A DNA stretch of 64,000 bases from Actinomycetaceae bacterium (GCA_030538185.1 JAUNUK010000002.1:124001-188000); one strand, 5' to 3'; counted from the stretch's first letter, positions 8,991 through 18,562 are shown. Translations and numbers: made by a program. The notes: generated by a model from the sequence alone, not told the origin.

Positions 8991-10288
8991 AGATATCTGT
9001 TCTGGGCTGCGGTTACTTGGGTTTAACTCACGCCGTTTGCATGGCCTCCCTCGGGCACGAGGTTGTCGCTTTGGATATCAAACAAGAGGTCATTGACCAA
9101 CTCAAAACAGGTAAAATCACCTTCTTTGAACCTGGCCTACAAGAACTCCTGGATGCCAACAGCTCTCGCATTGAGTTCACAAGCGATGTTTCACGGGTGC
9201 GAGGCGCCAGGGTGCATTTCCTGGGAGTGGGAACACCACGAAGCCTGCAAGGCAAAGCCGCCGACCTTTCCTATGTGCGTAACTCTGTCCTCTCACTCAT
9301 TGACCATCTGGGGTTTTCAGGGGAGACAGAGATCATCGTGGGCAAATCCACGGTTCCTCCTGGCACAGCTGGCGAATTGCGGGCTATGTTGGAAGGTGTC
9401 TCAGGTGTTGACCTGGTGTGGAACCCAGAGTTCCTACAAGAAGGCAACGCGGTGAATGACACCTTGCGCCCCGATCGAATCGTTTATGGCACACACAATG
9501 GTGAGGCGAACTGGGCAACTGAGCTCTTGGATGAGTGTTACCAAGATATTTTGGACACAGGCACTCCTCGGTTCATCACCGATTTTGCGACCTCGGAACT
9601 GATTAAACTTGCCGCGAACTCTTTCCTGGCGACGAAGATTTCTTTCGCCAATGCCTATGCACAGCTGTGTGACACGGTGGGGGCAGACATCCTGACCCTG
9701 GTGAAGGCCATAGGGGTCGATGAGCGTATCGGAGAAAAATTCCTAGGTGCCGGTATTGGTTTCGGGGGAGGCTGTCTGCCTAAGGACTTAGCCGCAGTTC
9801 AAGCCATCTATGCCGACAAAGGCCTGGAGGTCCCGGGCGCCCTGTTTACAGCGGTGGAAGCTATCAATCAAGATGCACACCACTATGTCTCAAGCTTGGC
9901 CGTATCAAAGCTCGAGAACTCTGGTGGAAAAAAGGTCGCAATTGCGGGGGCTGCATTCAAGGCGAACTCGGATGATATCCGTGAATCGCCGGGCTTACGT
10001 ATCGCGAAACACCTGTTGGAACAAGGTTTCGATGTCGTAGTGACGGATCCAGCCGCTTTGGGTTCCGCCAGAAAGGCATTGCCAACAGCCACCTTTGTCC
10101 ACGATATTCGCCAGGCAGTCCAGGATGCGGACCTCTTGCTTGTGGTGACTGAATGGCAGGAATACAAGAACCTTGATCCTGCAGATCTGGCTCCTAAGAA
10201 AAAAATTGTTATCGATGCGCGCAACTGTCTGGATGTCAACACCTGGAAGAATCATGGTTGGGATTACACCGGTGTAGGGCACCGCTGA
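8984..10288 (+). CDS. ugd: UDP-glucose/UDP-sugar 6-dehydrogenase
   Basis: A 434-residue NAD-dependent dehydrogenase that oxidises C6 of a nucleotide sugar, most likely UDP-glucose to UDP-glucuronate. It has the N-terminal Rossmann motif GCGYLGLTHA (about residues 8-17), the conserved NPEFLQEG segment (about 147), the central helical domain, and the catalytic cysteine in GFGGGCLPKDL (about residue 264), where most relatives read GGSC. The second Rossmann domain fills residues about 310-430. The ATG overlaps the previous stop by 7 bases. GDP-mannose dehydrogenase activity cannot be excluded by sequence alone. Confidence 0.9.
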   Translation: MLKISVLGCGYLGLTHAVCMASLGHEVVALDIKQEVIDQLKTGKITFFEPGLQELLDANSSRIEFTSDVSRVRGARVHFLGVGTPRSLQGKAADLSYVRNSVLSLIDHLGFSGETEIIVGKSTVPPGTAGELRAMLEGVSGVDLVWNPEFLQEGNAVNDTLRPDRIVYGTHNGEANWATELLDECYQDILDTGTPRFITDFATSELIKLAANSFLATKISFANAYAQLCDTVGADILTLVKAIGVDERIGEKFLGAGIGFGGGCLPKDLAAVQAIYADKGLEVPGALFTAVEAINQDAHHYVSSLAVSKLENSGGKKVAIAGAAFKANSDDIRESPGLRIAKHLLEQGFDVVVTDPAALGSARKALPTATFVHDIRQAVQDADLLLVVTEWQEYKNLDPADLAPKKKIVIDARNCLDVNTWKNHGWDYTGVGHR

Positions 10289-10332
10289 ACTGCTTGAGCT
10301 TGACGATAGAACTAGCTGGAAGGAAGACACGT

Positions 10333-11313
10333 ATGACTGTCATGGTAGTAGGCGGAGCCGGGTACATCGGGGCGCATGTGGTTCGCACATTGAAGGACAA
10401 GGGAGAGACAGTCATCGTCGTCGACGACTTGTCCTATGGAATCGCTGATCGGGTCCAGACGGTATTGATCGAAATGGATGTGGCTGACCCGGCCAATATG
10501 GGCGAGTTGTGTGAAGCGATGTTGCGGCACAAAGTGGATTCGGTTATCCATTTTGCTGCTCGTAAACAGGTGGGCGAATCTGTGGCTATGCCGGCGTGGT
10601 ATTACCAACAAAACATTGGTGGCCTGGCAAATGTCATTATGGCGATGGAAAAGTGCAATGTCCGCAACATTATCTTTTCGTCCTCTGCCGCGGTTTACGG
10701 GATGCCTCCCGTCGACGTGGTCAGTGAAGACATTGAAAAGCATCCCATCAACCCTTACGGCGAAACGAAACTCATCGGCGAGTGGTTATTAAAGGACGCC
10801 CAAGAGGCCTTCGGCCTTAAATGGGCGGCTTTGCGCTATTTCAATGCGGCAGGCTCAGGCTGGGATGACCTCGGGGACCCCGCAGTGTTGAACCTGATTC
10901 CCATGGTCTTTGACAAGTTGGCCAAGGGCGAGGCCCCCATGATCTTCGGCACTGACTACCCAACCCCGGATGGTACCTGCGTGCGCGACTACATTCACGT
11001 CTCGGATCTGGCCACTGCTCACATTCAAGCTTTGGACTATCTGCGCGCCGGCGACGTGACCTACACGCAGTTCAATGTGGGTACAGGACAGGGATATTCT
11101 GTGCGCGAAGTAGTCGATATGGTTCGTGAGGTCTCTGGCATTGACTTCACACCTGAAATCCGCGAACGGCGCCCAGGGGACCCGCCCCACCTGCTTGGGG
11201 ACGCAAGCCGCATTCAGCAAGTTTTGGGGTGGAAGGCCGAACATGACTTGCGTGACATCGTGACCTCAGCCTGGTCAGCATGGCAGGCAGGCCCCAGAAG
11301 GATAACCCGTTGA
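10333..11313 (+). CDS. galE: UDP-glucose 4-epimerase
   Basis: A 326-residue extended SDR that interconverts UDP-glucose and UDP-galactose. It shows the NAD-binding GGAGYIGAH at residues 7-15, the serine region FSSSAAVYG, the catalytic Tyr-x-x-x-Lys in NPYGETK, and RYFNAAG, all typical of GalE. The frame is open back to 10258, but the ATG at 10333 has an AAGGAAG ribosome site and gives the standard N-terminus. It lies 44 bases after ugd, so the two supply UDP-uronate and UDP-galactose type donors for the same locus. Confidence 0.92.
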   Translation: MTVMVVGGAGYIGAHVVRTLKDKGETVIVVDDLSYGIADRVQTVLIEMDVADPANMGELCEAMLRHKVDSVIHFAARKQVGESVAMPAWYYQQNIGGLANVIMAMEKCNVRNIIFSSSAAVYGMPPVDVVSEDIEKHPINPYGETKLIGEWLLKDAQEAFGLKWAALRYFNAAGSGWDDLGDPAVLNLIPMVFDKLAKGEAPMIFGTDYPTPDGTCVRDYIHVSDLATAHIQALDYLRAGDVTYTQFNVGTGQGYSVREVVDMVREVSGIDFTPEIRERRPGDPPHLLGDASRIQQVLGWKAEHDLRDIVTSAWSAWQAGPRRITR

Positions 11314-11315
11314 CA

Positions 11316-12491
11316 ATGTCAGCCACCTCTGCGCTCAAGGTTGTTATTGCCACGCGCATCTATACACCAGAGCCGGCCGCTGCTAGCTTCCGTCTGAGTG
11401 CCTTGGCCGGTGCCTTGGCCAATAAAGGACACAAGGTTCGGGTGATGACTGCCAGTCTGCCCGGCATCGACGTGGGCCCAAACGATCCCGGGGCGCGCAC
11501 GGGGGTCAGGGTTGAACGCGCGCCAGTCCTGCGCGACAAGACTGGCTACCTGCGTGGATATATCCCATACCTCAGTTTCGACATTCCTTTGTTCTTCCGC
11601 CTGCTTTGGGGCGTTAAGGGGGCGGACGCCATCGTCGTGGAGCCTCCGCCGACCACCGGATGCGTGGTGCGCGTCGTTTCCAAGGTTTTGGGCATCCCTT
11701 ACGTCGCTTACTGTCCCGATATTTGGTCAGATGCTGCCGCCCAGAATGCGCCCATGTGGGTGGTGCGTTTATTGCGCTTGGCAGAGTCTTTCACCTTGAG
11801 GGGTGCCCAGCGTGTCATTGCCGTATCGGAACAAATGGCTCATCGTGCCCGTGAACTGGGGGCAAAGGATGTGCGCTTGGCGATCAATGGCATCGATACC
11901 GCGGTGTTTTCACCTCAAAACGCCGAAAAGGTCGACGATCCTGTGTTTGACAGTCCCTTTTTCCTGTATGCCGGCACAACCTCAGAGTGGCAAGGCCCGG
12001 ATGTGTTTATCCGAGCACTGAGCGACCCGGCCCTCAAAGATGCTCAGCTGGTGTTCTTGGGCTCCGGGACAGTGACCGATGCGCTGAAGGAGCTGGCGCT
12101 TGAGATTGCACCTGGACGCGTCCATTTCCGCGATAAGGTGACGCCTGAACAGGCTGCCTATTGGCAATCGCGCGCTCTTGCCTGCCTGGTTTCCATCCGC
12201 CCCGGATTCGGTTATGACTACGCCTACCCCACCAAGGTATTTTCGGCCCTGTCGTGTGGCACGCCTGTAGTTTATGCAGGTCCTGGGCCTGCTCGTGAGG
12301 ATATTGCTACCGAGAATCTAGGGCATCTGGCTGAGCACACCCCTGAGTCCGTAGCCCAGGCTTTGGTGTCAGTTTTGGCCGCGCCAGCCGATGATGACAT
12401 GCGTCAACGCGTACGCCTTTGGACAATAGAGAACCACTCCATCGATGTCACGGGCATTAACGCAGCCACCATTGTAGAAGGCATATTTTAG
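11316..12491 (+). CDS. GT4 glycosyltransferase
   Basis: About 391 residues with two Rossmann-like halves (GT-B fold). The N-terminal half begins KVVIATRIYTPEPAAASFR; the C-terminal half has LYAGTTSEWQGP and a late YPTKVFSALSCGTPVVYAG segment where GT4 enzymes place the E-x7-E donor site, here modified. It probably adds a sugar from a nucleotide donor to the growing lipid-linked glycan. The ATG at 11316 lies 2 bases after the galE stop with AAGGAT upstream; an in-frame ATG at 11280 would overlap galE. It is the last gene of the operon and overlaps the convergent GT4 gene by 4 bases. Confidence 0.8.
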   Translation: MSATSALKVVIATRIYTPEPAAASFRLSALAGALANKGHKVRVMTASLPGIDVGPNDPGARTGVRVERAPVLRDKTGYLRGYIPYLSFDIPLFFRLLWGVKGADAIVVEPPPTTGCVVRVVSKVLGIPYVAYCPDIWSDAAAQNAPMWVVRLLRLAESFTLRGAQRVIAVSEQMAHRARELGAKDVRLAINGIDTAVFSPQNAEKVDDPVFDSPFFLYAGTTSEWQGPDVFIRALSDPALKDAQLVFLGSGTVTDALKELALEIAPGRVHFRDKVTPEQAAYWQSRALACLVSIRPGFGYDYAYPTKVFSALSCGTPVVYAGPGPAREDIATENLGHLAEHTPESVAQALVSVLAAPADDDMRQRVRLWTIENHSIDVTGINAATIVEGIF

Positions 12492-13648
12492 GAGATCTGT
12501 GAATAAATCTCTGCCAAAGTTGCGGTGGAGTTTTGGATATTGCGGTGTTTGGTGACCCAGGCACGCGCCTGGCTGCATAGCTCGTGGTAAGACAGGGCAT
12601 CCATGGTGAGGACATTGTGAATTTGTCGCCCCAGCTCCTGCTGATCGCCCTCGGGAACGGAAAATCCTCCGGGGTGTTGTCTGCTGTTGTGGTCTTCCCC
12701 CAGCATCTCTGGGGTGCCTCCCGAGGCGTAGGCGACAACAGGAGTTGCACAGGCCTGGGCTTCAAGCAGGACCAGACCGGCTGATTCGCGCCGCCCTCTA
12801 TAGGGCAGGGAGGCCATGACGAGGAGGTGGGCATTTTGCATCTCCTTGACCACGGCTGGCCTCGGTAGACGTCCCAAAACCTGGATGCGCGCATCGAGGG
12901 TTGCCTGTTGTTGAAGCCAGGGGCGCAGTGGGCCATCTCCGATGAAACGCAGCTGTCTGCTTGAGTTCGGTGGGGCAGGGGGCAGGGCCTTGAAAGCCGC
13001 GACGATGTCGCGTACCCCCTTATTTTCGGCCAAGTTGCCCACGCTAAGAATAATTTCCGAGGGCGAATTGATGGGGGCCTGACGTTTGTGGGAAGTCGCC
13101 GGGTGGAACTCTTCGGTATCTACTCCCAGGTAGAGGACCTCCAGTTTGGATGCAGGCAGGCCGGCATGGATGGCAATGTCGGCCAGGTACCTACTCACGG
13201 GCAGCAGCAGGCGAGACGTTTTAGCGGCAGCACGAACATTGTGCGCATGCCAGCTTTGAATGGCAGATGGACCGTTTGGTACAAGACTGAAGGCATCGTA
13301 GCCGTGCAGGGTGGTAAGCATCGGGGTTGAGCCCGTTGTAGCACGGGGCTTTGCGGCATGCACCGCGGGCAGAGACCAGGTGCCGAAGTGTTGATGTATG
13401 ACATCAGGCTTCCAGTCTCTGATGGCCCTTGACGTTGAGAGCATCAGGAGAGGCAGGGCGCTAGTCCTGAGAATGCTGGCCTTGAGTTTGTGCGCGGGCA
13501 AGTGGACCGGCAAGCCAGGGTTGTCTCTCAAAGTCGCCATAAGTGCAAAGACCTGCGACTCATAACTGTTCGACAGGCGCAGTGCGTGGTCGACAACGAA
13601 ATAATGGCCAGGAAGGTTGAACACTCCGACATTTAGGGCGATTTTCAT
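12488..13648 (-). CDS. GT4 glycosyltransferase
   Basis: A 386-residue GT-B enzyme. Residues about 75-130 hold the acceptor-side HQHFGTWS and LTTLHGYDAF segments. The donor half starts near 190 with LSVGNLAENKGV and has the GT4 E-x7-E site around GLVLLEAQACATPVVAY. Substrates cannot be named. The ATG overlaps the stop of the flippase gene by 4 bases, so the two form an operon. Two CCGAGGGCG copies (12646 on -, 13057 on +) lie within it in opposite directions. Confidence 0.87.
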   Translation of the reverse strand: MKIALNVGVFNLPGHYFVVDHALRLSNSYESQVFALMATLRDNPGLPVHLPAHKLKASILRTSALPLLMLSTSRAIRDWKPDVIHQHFGTWSLPAVHAAKPRATTGSTPMLTTLHGYDAFSLVPNGPSAIQSWHAHNVRAAAKTSRLLLPVSRYLADIAIHAGLPASKLEVLYLGVDTEEFHPATSHKRQAPINSPSEIILSVGNLAENKGVRDIVAAFKALPPAPPNSSRQLRFIGDGPLRPWLQQQATLDARIQVLGRLPRPAVVKEMQNAHLLVMASLPYRGRRESAGLVLLEAQACATPVVAYASGGTPEMLGEDHNSRQHPGGFSVPEGDQQELGRQIHNVLTMDALSYHELCSQARAWVTKHRNIQNSTATLAEIYSQIS

Positions 13649-14979
13649 GGACGATCCCCTACCTCATGCGGGGCAGGGCCTTGCCTGTCCCAGCGTTTTG
13701 CAACTAGGAGGGACATTATTGCCAGGCCTATGAGTAAGACGGACATGGAAGCCGAAACCATCCAGATAGTGAGAAGCAACCCGAAAGGTGAGAAGGCAAG
13801 AATAAGCAAGGGAGTTGCAGTAAAGAGGACGCCAAATCCGAGCATGTACTGCTGGGTGTTCGTGACAACGTAGAGCGAAGCAATAGGTGAGGTGACCACG
13901 GTCAGCATGAGCCATGGGGCAAGAGCTTGAGCGTAAAGACCTGCATTGCTCCAGTTCTCGCCAAGGATGAGTGGAATAAACCACGGAGCAAAAATGAGCA
14001 GAAGCGCCATGGCAGATACGGAGACGATGGAAAACTTCAGGATCGAAGACTTGACTAAGCGGTACAGATCGCCTCGTGGTGTGGTAGCCATTGCTCGGTA
14101 GAACACGGAGTTTATGGAGCCTGTTATTAAGGCAACGGGGGCTTGGACTAACATCCACGCCATATTGAAGTGCCCCACGGCGGCTGTGGAAAAGGTCGCC
14201 ACCAGCAATACGATTCCATTGACACGCACAGAGTCAAGGATGGCGGTTGCCCCATTGAGGGCCGGCATTTTCCAATACCTTCGGATCAGAGAACGCCACG
14301 AAACCTCCGGGTTTGCCTCCTGCCCCAGTTTGAATGCTTGGCGGCCACTCCACGTTAAGAAGATGGCGGCAATGCCTTGGCCTATCAGCGAGCCAGATAG
14401 GAGTCCAAACATGCCAATCATGCCCGTTAGCCACAAAAGAATTTGAGATGCTGAAACGCTGCCGTGTTGTAGGACCTTGTTCCAGGCCAATTCACGAAAC
14501 TCTTGTTGGCGGGTTTTCCACTGGGACATGGCCTGGATTTGAGCCAGGGTCGCAACCGTTGCGCCCATGAGGGGCAGGTAAGGCACAAGGTATTCAGTGT
14601 GTGTCAGCTGGGTCAGTGCAGGCCCTGCCAAAAAGGCAATAAGAGATGTCAGCACCGCCCACACGAGTATCGAGCGGCTTGCAATCCGCATGAGTATCTT
14701 CGCCTCGTCCTCGCGGTGGGGAAGTATTGCCGCAATGTCTAAACGCATCCCGGCCAGGGGCACAACAATGGCGCAAATCGCTGTATAGACACCAAATTGT
14801 CCGAAGTCTTCGGGAGAATAAAGGCGCGAGAGGATAGGAAGTAACAGCAGTACGAGGAGTTGTGCGCCGCTATTGCCCGCAAGCATGGTCAAGGACTGTT
14901 GAAGCAGAGGGTACCTTTTTAGCCAGGCGCGCCACCCAGGCGCGTGCGCTCCATCCGCGGATGGTGAGTCAGGCGCCAT
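13645..14979 (-). CDS. Wzx-type polysaccharide flippase
   Basis: A 444-residue membrane protein with about twelve helices and the N-terminal motif seen in oligosaccharide flippases (LLPILSRLYSPEDFG at about residues 48-62, YSPEDFG being the usual PxDFG-type turn). It would move an undecaprenyl-linked repeat unit across the membrane. The start ATG has AGAAGG upstream. It is cotranscribed with the following GT4. This is a second export route in addition to the Wzm/Wzt transporter at 29862-32122; no clear partner polymerase is identified. Confidence 0.85.
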   Translation of the reverse strand: MAPDSPSADGAHAPGWRAWLKRYPLLQQSLTMLAGNSGAQLLVLLLLPILSRLYSPEDFGQFGVYTAICAIVVPLAGMRLDIAAILPHREDEAKILMRIASRSILVWAVLTSLIAFLAGPALTQLTHTEYLVPYLPLMGATVATLAQIQAMSQWKTRQQEFRELAWNKVLQHGSVSASQILLWLTGMIGMFGLLSGSLIGQGIAAIFLTWSGRQAFKLGQEANPEVSWRSLIRRYWKMPALNGATAILDSVRVNGIVLLVATFSTAAVGHFNMAWMLVQAPVALITGSINSVFYRAMATTPRGDLYRLVKSSILKFSIVSVSAMALLLIFAPWFIPLILGENWSNAGLYAQALAPWLMLTVVTSPIASLYVVTNTQQYMLGFGVLFTATPLLILAFSPFGLLLTIWMVSASMSVLLIGLAIMSLLVAKRWDRQGPAPHEVGDRP

Positions 14980-15112
14980 ATGAAAGACCTTCTGCTAATT
15001 GTGCTAAGAGATTCGGTGCGTATGCGAAGTGCTTGTCTAATCCTATGCCAGGTGCTTTCTTGGGCCGTGATTGTGGCTGAAGTACAGGGCCAAAGCCGTG
15101 TAAAGTCTAGGT

Positions 15113-15126
15113 AATCGACGTCGATT
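15113..15126. promoter_or_regulatory. 14-bp perfect palindrome, possible operator
   Basis: AATCGACGTCGATT is a perfect 14-base palindrome in the 182-base divergent region between the flippase gene and the DUF6541-like gene, 36 bases before the GTG of the latter. Its place just after a TAAAGT box (15101-15106) suits a repressor or activator site, but no regulator can be assigned. Confidence 0.4.
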
Positions 15127-15161
15127 TTCTCGCTATGTCGATGTGACTAGGGGTTATATAG

Positions 15162-17213
15162 GTGGAATGGTTCACGGTTATTCCGGCGATGGTGTGTGCC
15201 TTGGCGTGGCTACTTTTGCCTGGGCTGGGTGCCGCGTGGGGCTTGGGTTTGCAAGGGCCTTTGAGATGGATTGCCGCAATGCCGATCTCGGCAGGTCTGC
15301 TCACTTTGGCATTGTTGATCACGGCTGGCACACGACTTCCTTGGGCCTGGTGGACCGTGAGCTTGCTAGTGGGTATAGAGGTCCTGGCAATTGCCTCCGG
15401 GCGCCTGTATTCCATGAAGGGACCAGCTCCCTGGCCTTTGGTTTTCAGATCCTCGTGGAGTTCGTACTTGACCCTGACGGGTGTGGCGGCAAGCGCGCTT
15501 TCTGTTGTGCCGCTCGGGATTGGAATGATCAGTCCACACACCCCGATGCAGGTGTGGGACTCCGTCTTCCATCTGAGTGCTATTCAAGAAATCCGCCATA
15601 CCTTTGACGCAAGCCCGTGGACGGGACTCGCAGATCTTTTTCACTCCTCATCGAAGATCTACCCGACAACGGTAGATGCGCTCATAGCCTTGCTGCCTGC
15701 ACAACCTGTCACCGCCCTAAATGCGTTCCTCCTGGCAGCATTTGCCTTGTGGCCTTGGTGTGTAGGAGCCTTCGTTCATCTGTCTTTGTCGACGCTCAAA
15801 GGTCAGTCCACCAGTGTAAAGGTGGCCAGTGGGACTGCGATGCTGCTGTCGGCAAGCATCGTGACCTACCCATCAACACTGTTCACAGTGGTAGGTGCCT
15901 TGCCTTATGCCGCCTCTGTGCTCTCCATCCCCGGGGTTGTGGCCCTTGGGTTGGCGTTCCTGCGTTCCTATCGGGCATCCTTGGAAACTTCCTCGGTTGC
16001 GGGTGCAACGGGAAGGTTCGGTCGCATCCTGGCGCGGATTGAAAGCAGTTCTTCGTGGCCGTGGATCGGCATTGCCGTGCTTCTAGGGGTCATTGGCACT
16101 GCAGGTTTGCACCCTACAGGGATCTTTTGCTTGATACTTATTGCTCTGCCGGGGTTCTTGCAAGGGATAGGGCTTTGGATACGGGCACACTGGCGTAAGC
16201 CGCTGACTTTACTGGTCGCCCTGGGATTTACCACGGGCTTGGTCGGTGTCGCCTGGTTTCTTTTGGGTCCGCGACTGGCTTCTATGGCGGCTTTTCAACG
16301 CAAAGGTTTCGATCGAGACATCACTGCGCAGCAGCTGCTTCACGATATGCCTATGTCACAGGTCTTAGTGCCCGCAAGCCATCTGGGTGTAGTAATCACA
16401 GGTGCAGCCCTTCTGGGCGTCTTGTTTGCCCTTAAGAAGCGAAGGTTTCGGTGGGCAGCGTTCGTGTGGTTCATCTTCGCCGTGCTGATTCTTATTGCAG
16501 GAGGGCCTCAAAGTGCCATTCGTGCCTTAACTGCCCCGTGGTATATGCAGCCTTCGCGCCTAGCGCCGCTCTTCTGGCTATTCAGCGTTTTCTTATGCGG
16601 TCTTTGCATCATGTACACGCATGCCGCCTGGATTTCGCGGCAAATCACCATCCACAAGGCGGTTAAACTGGGTGTGCCTGCCACTCTTATTGCGGGAATC
16701 GTATTGATCTCCGCAGGTGGAAATGTCCAGGCGCGCAGCCAGCTTGCTTCACGGGTCTATGACCCCAAACAAATTGCCTGGGGCACAATGCTTACCGCCC
16801 CAGAAGAGCAGTTCATACGCCGCGTGTCCCCGAGCCTCAAAGACGATGCTGTTATCTACGCCGATCCCTTCAATGGTGGCCCCTACTGGTGGTCCATCGG
16901 GGGGATTCAAGTGGTACTGCCACAGCTAAGCCGCGTGAAGAACCCGGATCTTGAATACCTGTGGGACCACGCACAGAATCTCGAGACAGATAAACGCATT
17001 TGCCAAATTTTGAAGCAACTTGGAGCTACCCACGTTTACCGTGATGACGATCCGGGTGCCGTCGGAGCCGAAGACGGGGCGAAACGAGATCGACATCGAG
17101 GGCACCAACCAGCATCTTTATTACCCGATTCTGCACTTAGCCTCATTGCGCGAGAAGGACCCTATAGTCTGTTACTAATTACAGGATGTGAGGGCGAGAA
17201 AACGAGGGAATAG
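15162..17213 (+). CDS. DUF6541-like polytopic membrane protein
   Basis: A 683-residue protein with about twelve or more helices in residues 1-500 and a soluble C-terminal part. The loop with WDSVFHLSAIQEI (about residue 130), followed by SKIYPTTVDAL, is the conserved block of this family, which I recognise as DUF6541-like. The C-terminal domain ends with a CQILKQLGATHVY-type segment. It is a paralogue of the protein at 22022-24115, with the same order of blocks. Family members sit in surface-polysaccharide loci and look like GT-C glycosyltransferases, but activity is unproven. The GTG start has AGGGG 8 bases upstream. Confidence 0.75.
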   Translation: MEWFTVIPAMVCALAWLLLPGLGAAWGLGLQGPLRWIAAMPISAGLLTLALLITAGTRLPWAWWTVSLLVGIEVLAIASGRLYSMKGPAPWPLVFRSSWSSYLTLTGVAASALSVVPLGIGMISPHTPMQVWDSVFHLSAIQEIRHTFDASPWTGLADLFHSSSKIYPTTVDALIALLPAQPVTALNAFLLAAFALWPWCVGAFVHLSLSTLKGQSTSVKVASGTAMLLSASIVTYPSTLFTVVGALPYAASVLSIPGVVALGLAFLRSYRASLETSSVAGATGRFGRILARIESSSSWPWIGIAVLLGVIGTAGLHPTGIFCLILIALPGFLQGIGLWIRAHWRKPLTLLVALGFTTGLVGVAWFLLGPRLASMAAFQRKGFDRDITAQQLLHDMPMSQVLVPASHLGVVITGAALLGVLFALKKRRFRWAAFVWFIFAVLILIAGGPQSAIRALTAPWYMQPSRLAPLFWLFSVFLCGLCIMYTHAAWISRQITIHKAVKLGVPATLIAGIVLISAGGNVQARSQLASRVYDPKQIAWGTMLTAPEEQFIRRVSPSLKDDAVIYADPFNGGPYWWSIGGIQVVLPQLSRVKNPDLEYLWDHAQNLETDKRICQILKQLGATHVYRDDDPGAVGAEDGAKRDRHRGHQPASLLPDSALSLIAREGPYSLLLITGCEGEKTRE

Positions 17214-17215
17214 TC

Positions 17216-18328
17216 GTGAAAGTCGCAGTATTGACAACAGATTACCCAACCGAGGTGGACCAACTCAGGGGGTCTTTTGCAAGGTACAACGCCTACGCTT
17301 TAACTTCTCGTCACGAGGTCACGGTTATACACCTGGTCCCACCCCTTTTTGATGATGGAGAAAACGACTTTCTTGATGGAGATGTGCGGGTGCGGCGCTA
17401 TCCTACCGCCCTGAGATCTCTTGATGAATTGACCAATGCGTACAGGATCGTTGAATCTTTGAGCCTTGGCTTCGACCTGTTGCACTCGATGACCTTGTCT
17501 TCAGTGGCAATCTTCGGATTAAACGTTGAAGAAGAACTGACCATCTCTTGTCCTTGGGTCCATTCAGAGGCGTGGACAGCCGCACAGCCTTCAAGCTGGC
17601 CAATTGACGCAGCCCCACCTGCGCAAATATTTTCTCGTGCAGATGTTGTAACCGCGGCAAACCCAGGTCTAGCGGCACAGATTGAGAAATTTCGTCCGGG
17701 ACAGATTGTCCCTGTTGTGCCCCTGATTGTGCCTGCGCCATCTTCCCTGCCCACCAGAAATGTCATTGATGGACGCTTACGTTTGGCGACGGCGGGTTCC
17801 ATCGTCTCTGCGAACCAGCCAGAACTTATTGTGCGCACCATTCGTGACCTGCGGAAAAAGGGCGTGGATGCCACCTTGCAGTGGCTGGGTGACGGCCCCT
17901 TTAGGGGGCGCGCCGAGGCGCGGATCGACGAGTACAAGCTGGGGGATTTCGTGACCCTGCACGGACGCGCCACACAGGAAGACTTCGAAAGGGTTTACTG
18001 TGAAAGCGACATCTTCCTCAGCGCATCGAAAGAGGCTGGCTTCTTCTTGCCTTGTGCCCAAGCAATCATGTGCGGTCTGCCCGTCATCTTGGGTCCATCG
18101 GGGGATTCCATCGACTACGTTCGCCCTGAGATTGCAGAGATTGTGAGCGATAAACAGGTCGCTGCAAGCTATGTCGAGGCAGTGGAACGCTTGGTCCAAC
18201 GAACTGCTGGCATGAGTGCCCAAGATATTGTCTCAACCATTGGAGACCAGTTCACAAGCGAAAAAGTTGCCCAACACTTCGAAGCTGCCTACGCCCAAGC
18301 CCTAGCCGTAGGAGGCTGGGCGAGTTGA
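17216..18328 (+). CDS. GT4 glycosyltransferase
   Basis: A 370-residue GT-B enzyme starting KVAVLTTDYPTEVDQLRGSF, a common entry of GT4 proteins. The donor half has LRLATAGSIVSANQP (about residue 186), a WLGDGPFRG phosphate-binding turn and the late FLSASKEAGFFLPCAQAIMCG segment where the E-x7-E site lies (E then a modified second position). It starts at a GTG 2 bases after the stop of the DUF6541-like gene, so the two are cotranscribed and probably act on the same glycan. The hairpins at 18332-18394 follow it. Confidence 0.82.
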   Translation: MKVAVLTTDYPTEVDQLRGSFARYNAYALTSRHEVTVIHLVPPLFDDGENDFLDGDVRVRRYPTALRSLDELTNAYRIVESLSLGFDLLHSMTLSSVAIFGLNVEEELTISCPWVHSEAWTAAQPSSWPIDAAPPAQIFSRADVVTAANPGLAAQIEKFRPGQIVPVVPLIVPAPSSLPTRNVIDGRLRLATAGSIVSANQPELIVRTIRDLRKKGVDATLQWLGDGPFRGRAEARIDEYKLGDFVTLHGRATQEDFERVYCESDIFLSASKEAGFFLPCAQAIMCGLPVILGPSGDSIDYVRPEIAEIVSDKQVAASYVEAVERLVQRTAGMSAQDIVSTIGDQFTSEKVAQHFEAAYAQALAVGGWAS

Positions 18329-18331
18329 ATT

Positions 18332-18353
18332 GCGCCGCGATAATCCGCGGCGC
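18332..18353. repeat. GC-rich inverted repeat after the GT4 gene
   Basis: GCGCCGCG (18332-18339) and CGCGGCGC (18346-18353) form a perfect 8-bp stem with a 6-base loop, 4 bases after a stop codon. It has no T-run, so termination is only possible if it acts together with the hairpin next to it. Confidence 0.6.
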
Positions 18354-18362
18354 GTCACTCGC

Positions 18363-18394
18363 GCTTTTGCGAAAAGTGCGATTTTCGCAAAAGC
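18363..18394. terminator. strong 13-bp hairpin, probable terminator
   Basis: GCTTTTGCGAAAA (18363-18375) and TTTTCGCAAAAGC (18382-18394) form a perfect 13-bp stem with a 6-base loop. It lies 34 bases after the GT4 stop and is the most stable hairpin in this gap. Each arm is itself nearly self-complementary, so protein binding as a symmetrical operator is an alternative. Confidence 0.6.
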
Positions 18395-18556
18395 TGGTTC
18401 CACATACTGTGGGCGGAGCCTGGACGTTGTGGAATTGCGCGGGCATAATCGCCAACGATTCACCTTGGAAGTTGATGGTGTGGGCAGAGCCTGGGGGTGT
18501 GGACAATGGTTGGGTGACTTACTGCAACTGTTTCTCAGTCCTTCTAACGTGCGGTG

Positions 18557-18562
18557 TAGGCT
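18557..18562 (+). promoter_or_regulatory. -10 box of a probable leaderless promoter
   Basis: TAGGCT is followed by exactly 6 bases and then the GTG start codon of the CWB2-NlpC/P60 gene. With transcription starting about 7 bases after the -10 box, the message would begin at the start codon. No Shine-Dalgarno sequence is present to compete with this reading. Confidence 0.6.

Larger units (their letters stand above)
18327..18503. repeat. two overlapping families of imperfect direct repeats
   Basis: A 19-base segment starting GAATTGCGC occurs at 18327-18345 and again at 18432-18450 (16 of 19 identical). A 25-26-base segment starting TGTGGGC occurs at 18408-18433 and 18479-18503 (about 22 matches, one gap). 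The 240-base gap before the CWB2-NlpC/P60 gene is therefore largely built of repeated pieces, either from local duplication or as a multi-site regulatory region. Confidence 0.65.

Noticed and set aside
12781-14776. Long antisense open frames inside the GT4 and flippase genes
   Set aside because: They lie opposite genes with clear family motifs, have no ribosome sites and show no recognisable protein features.
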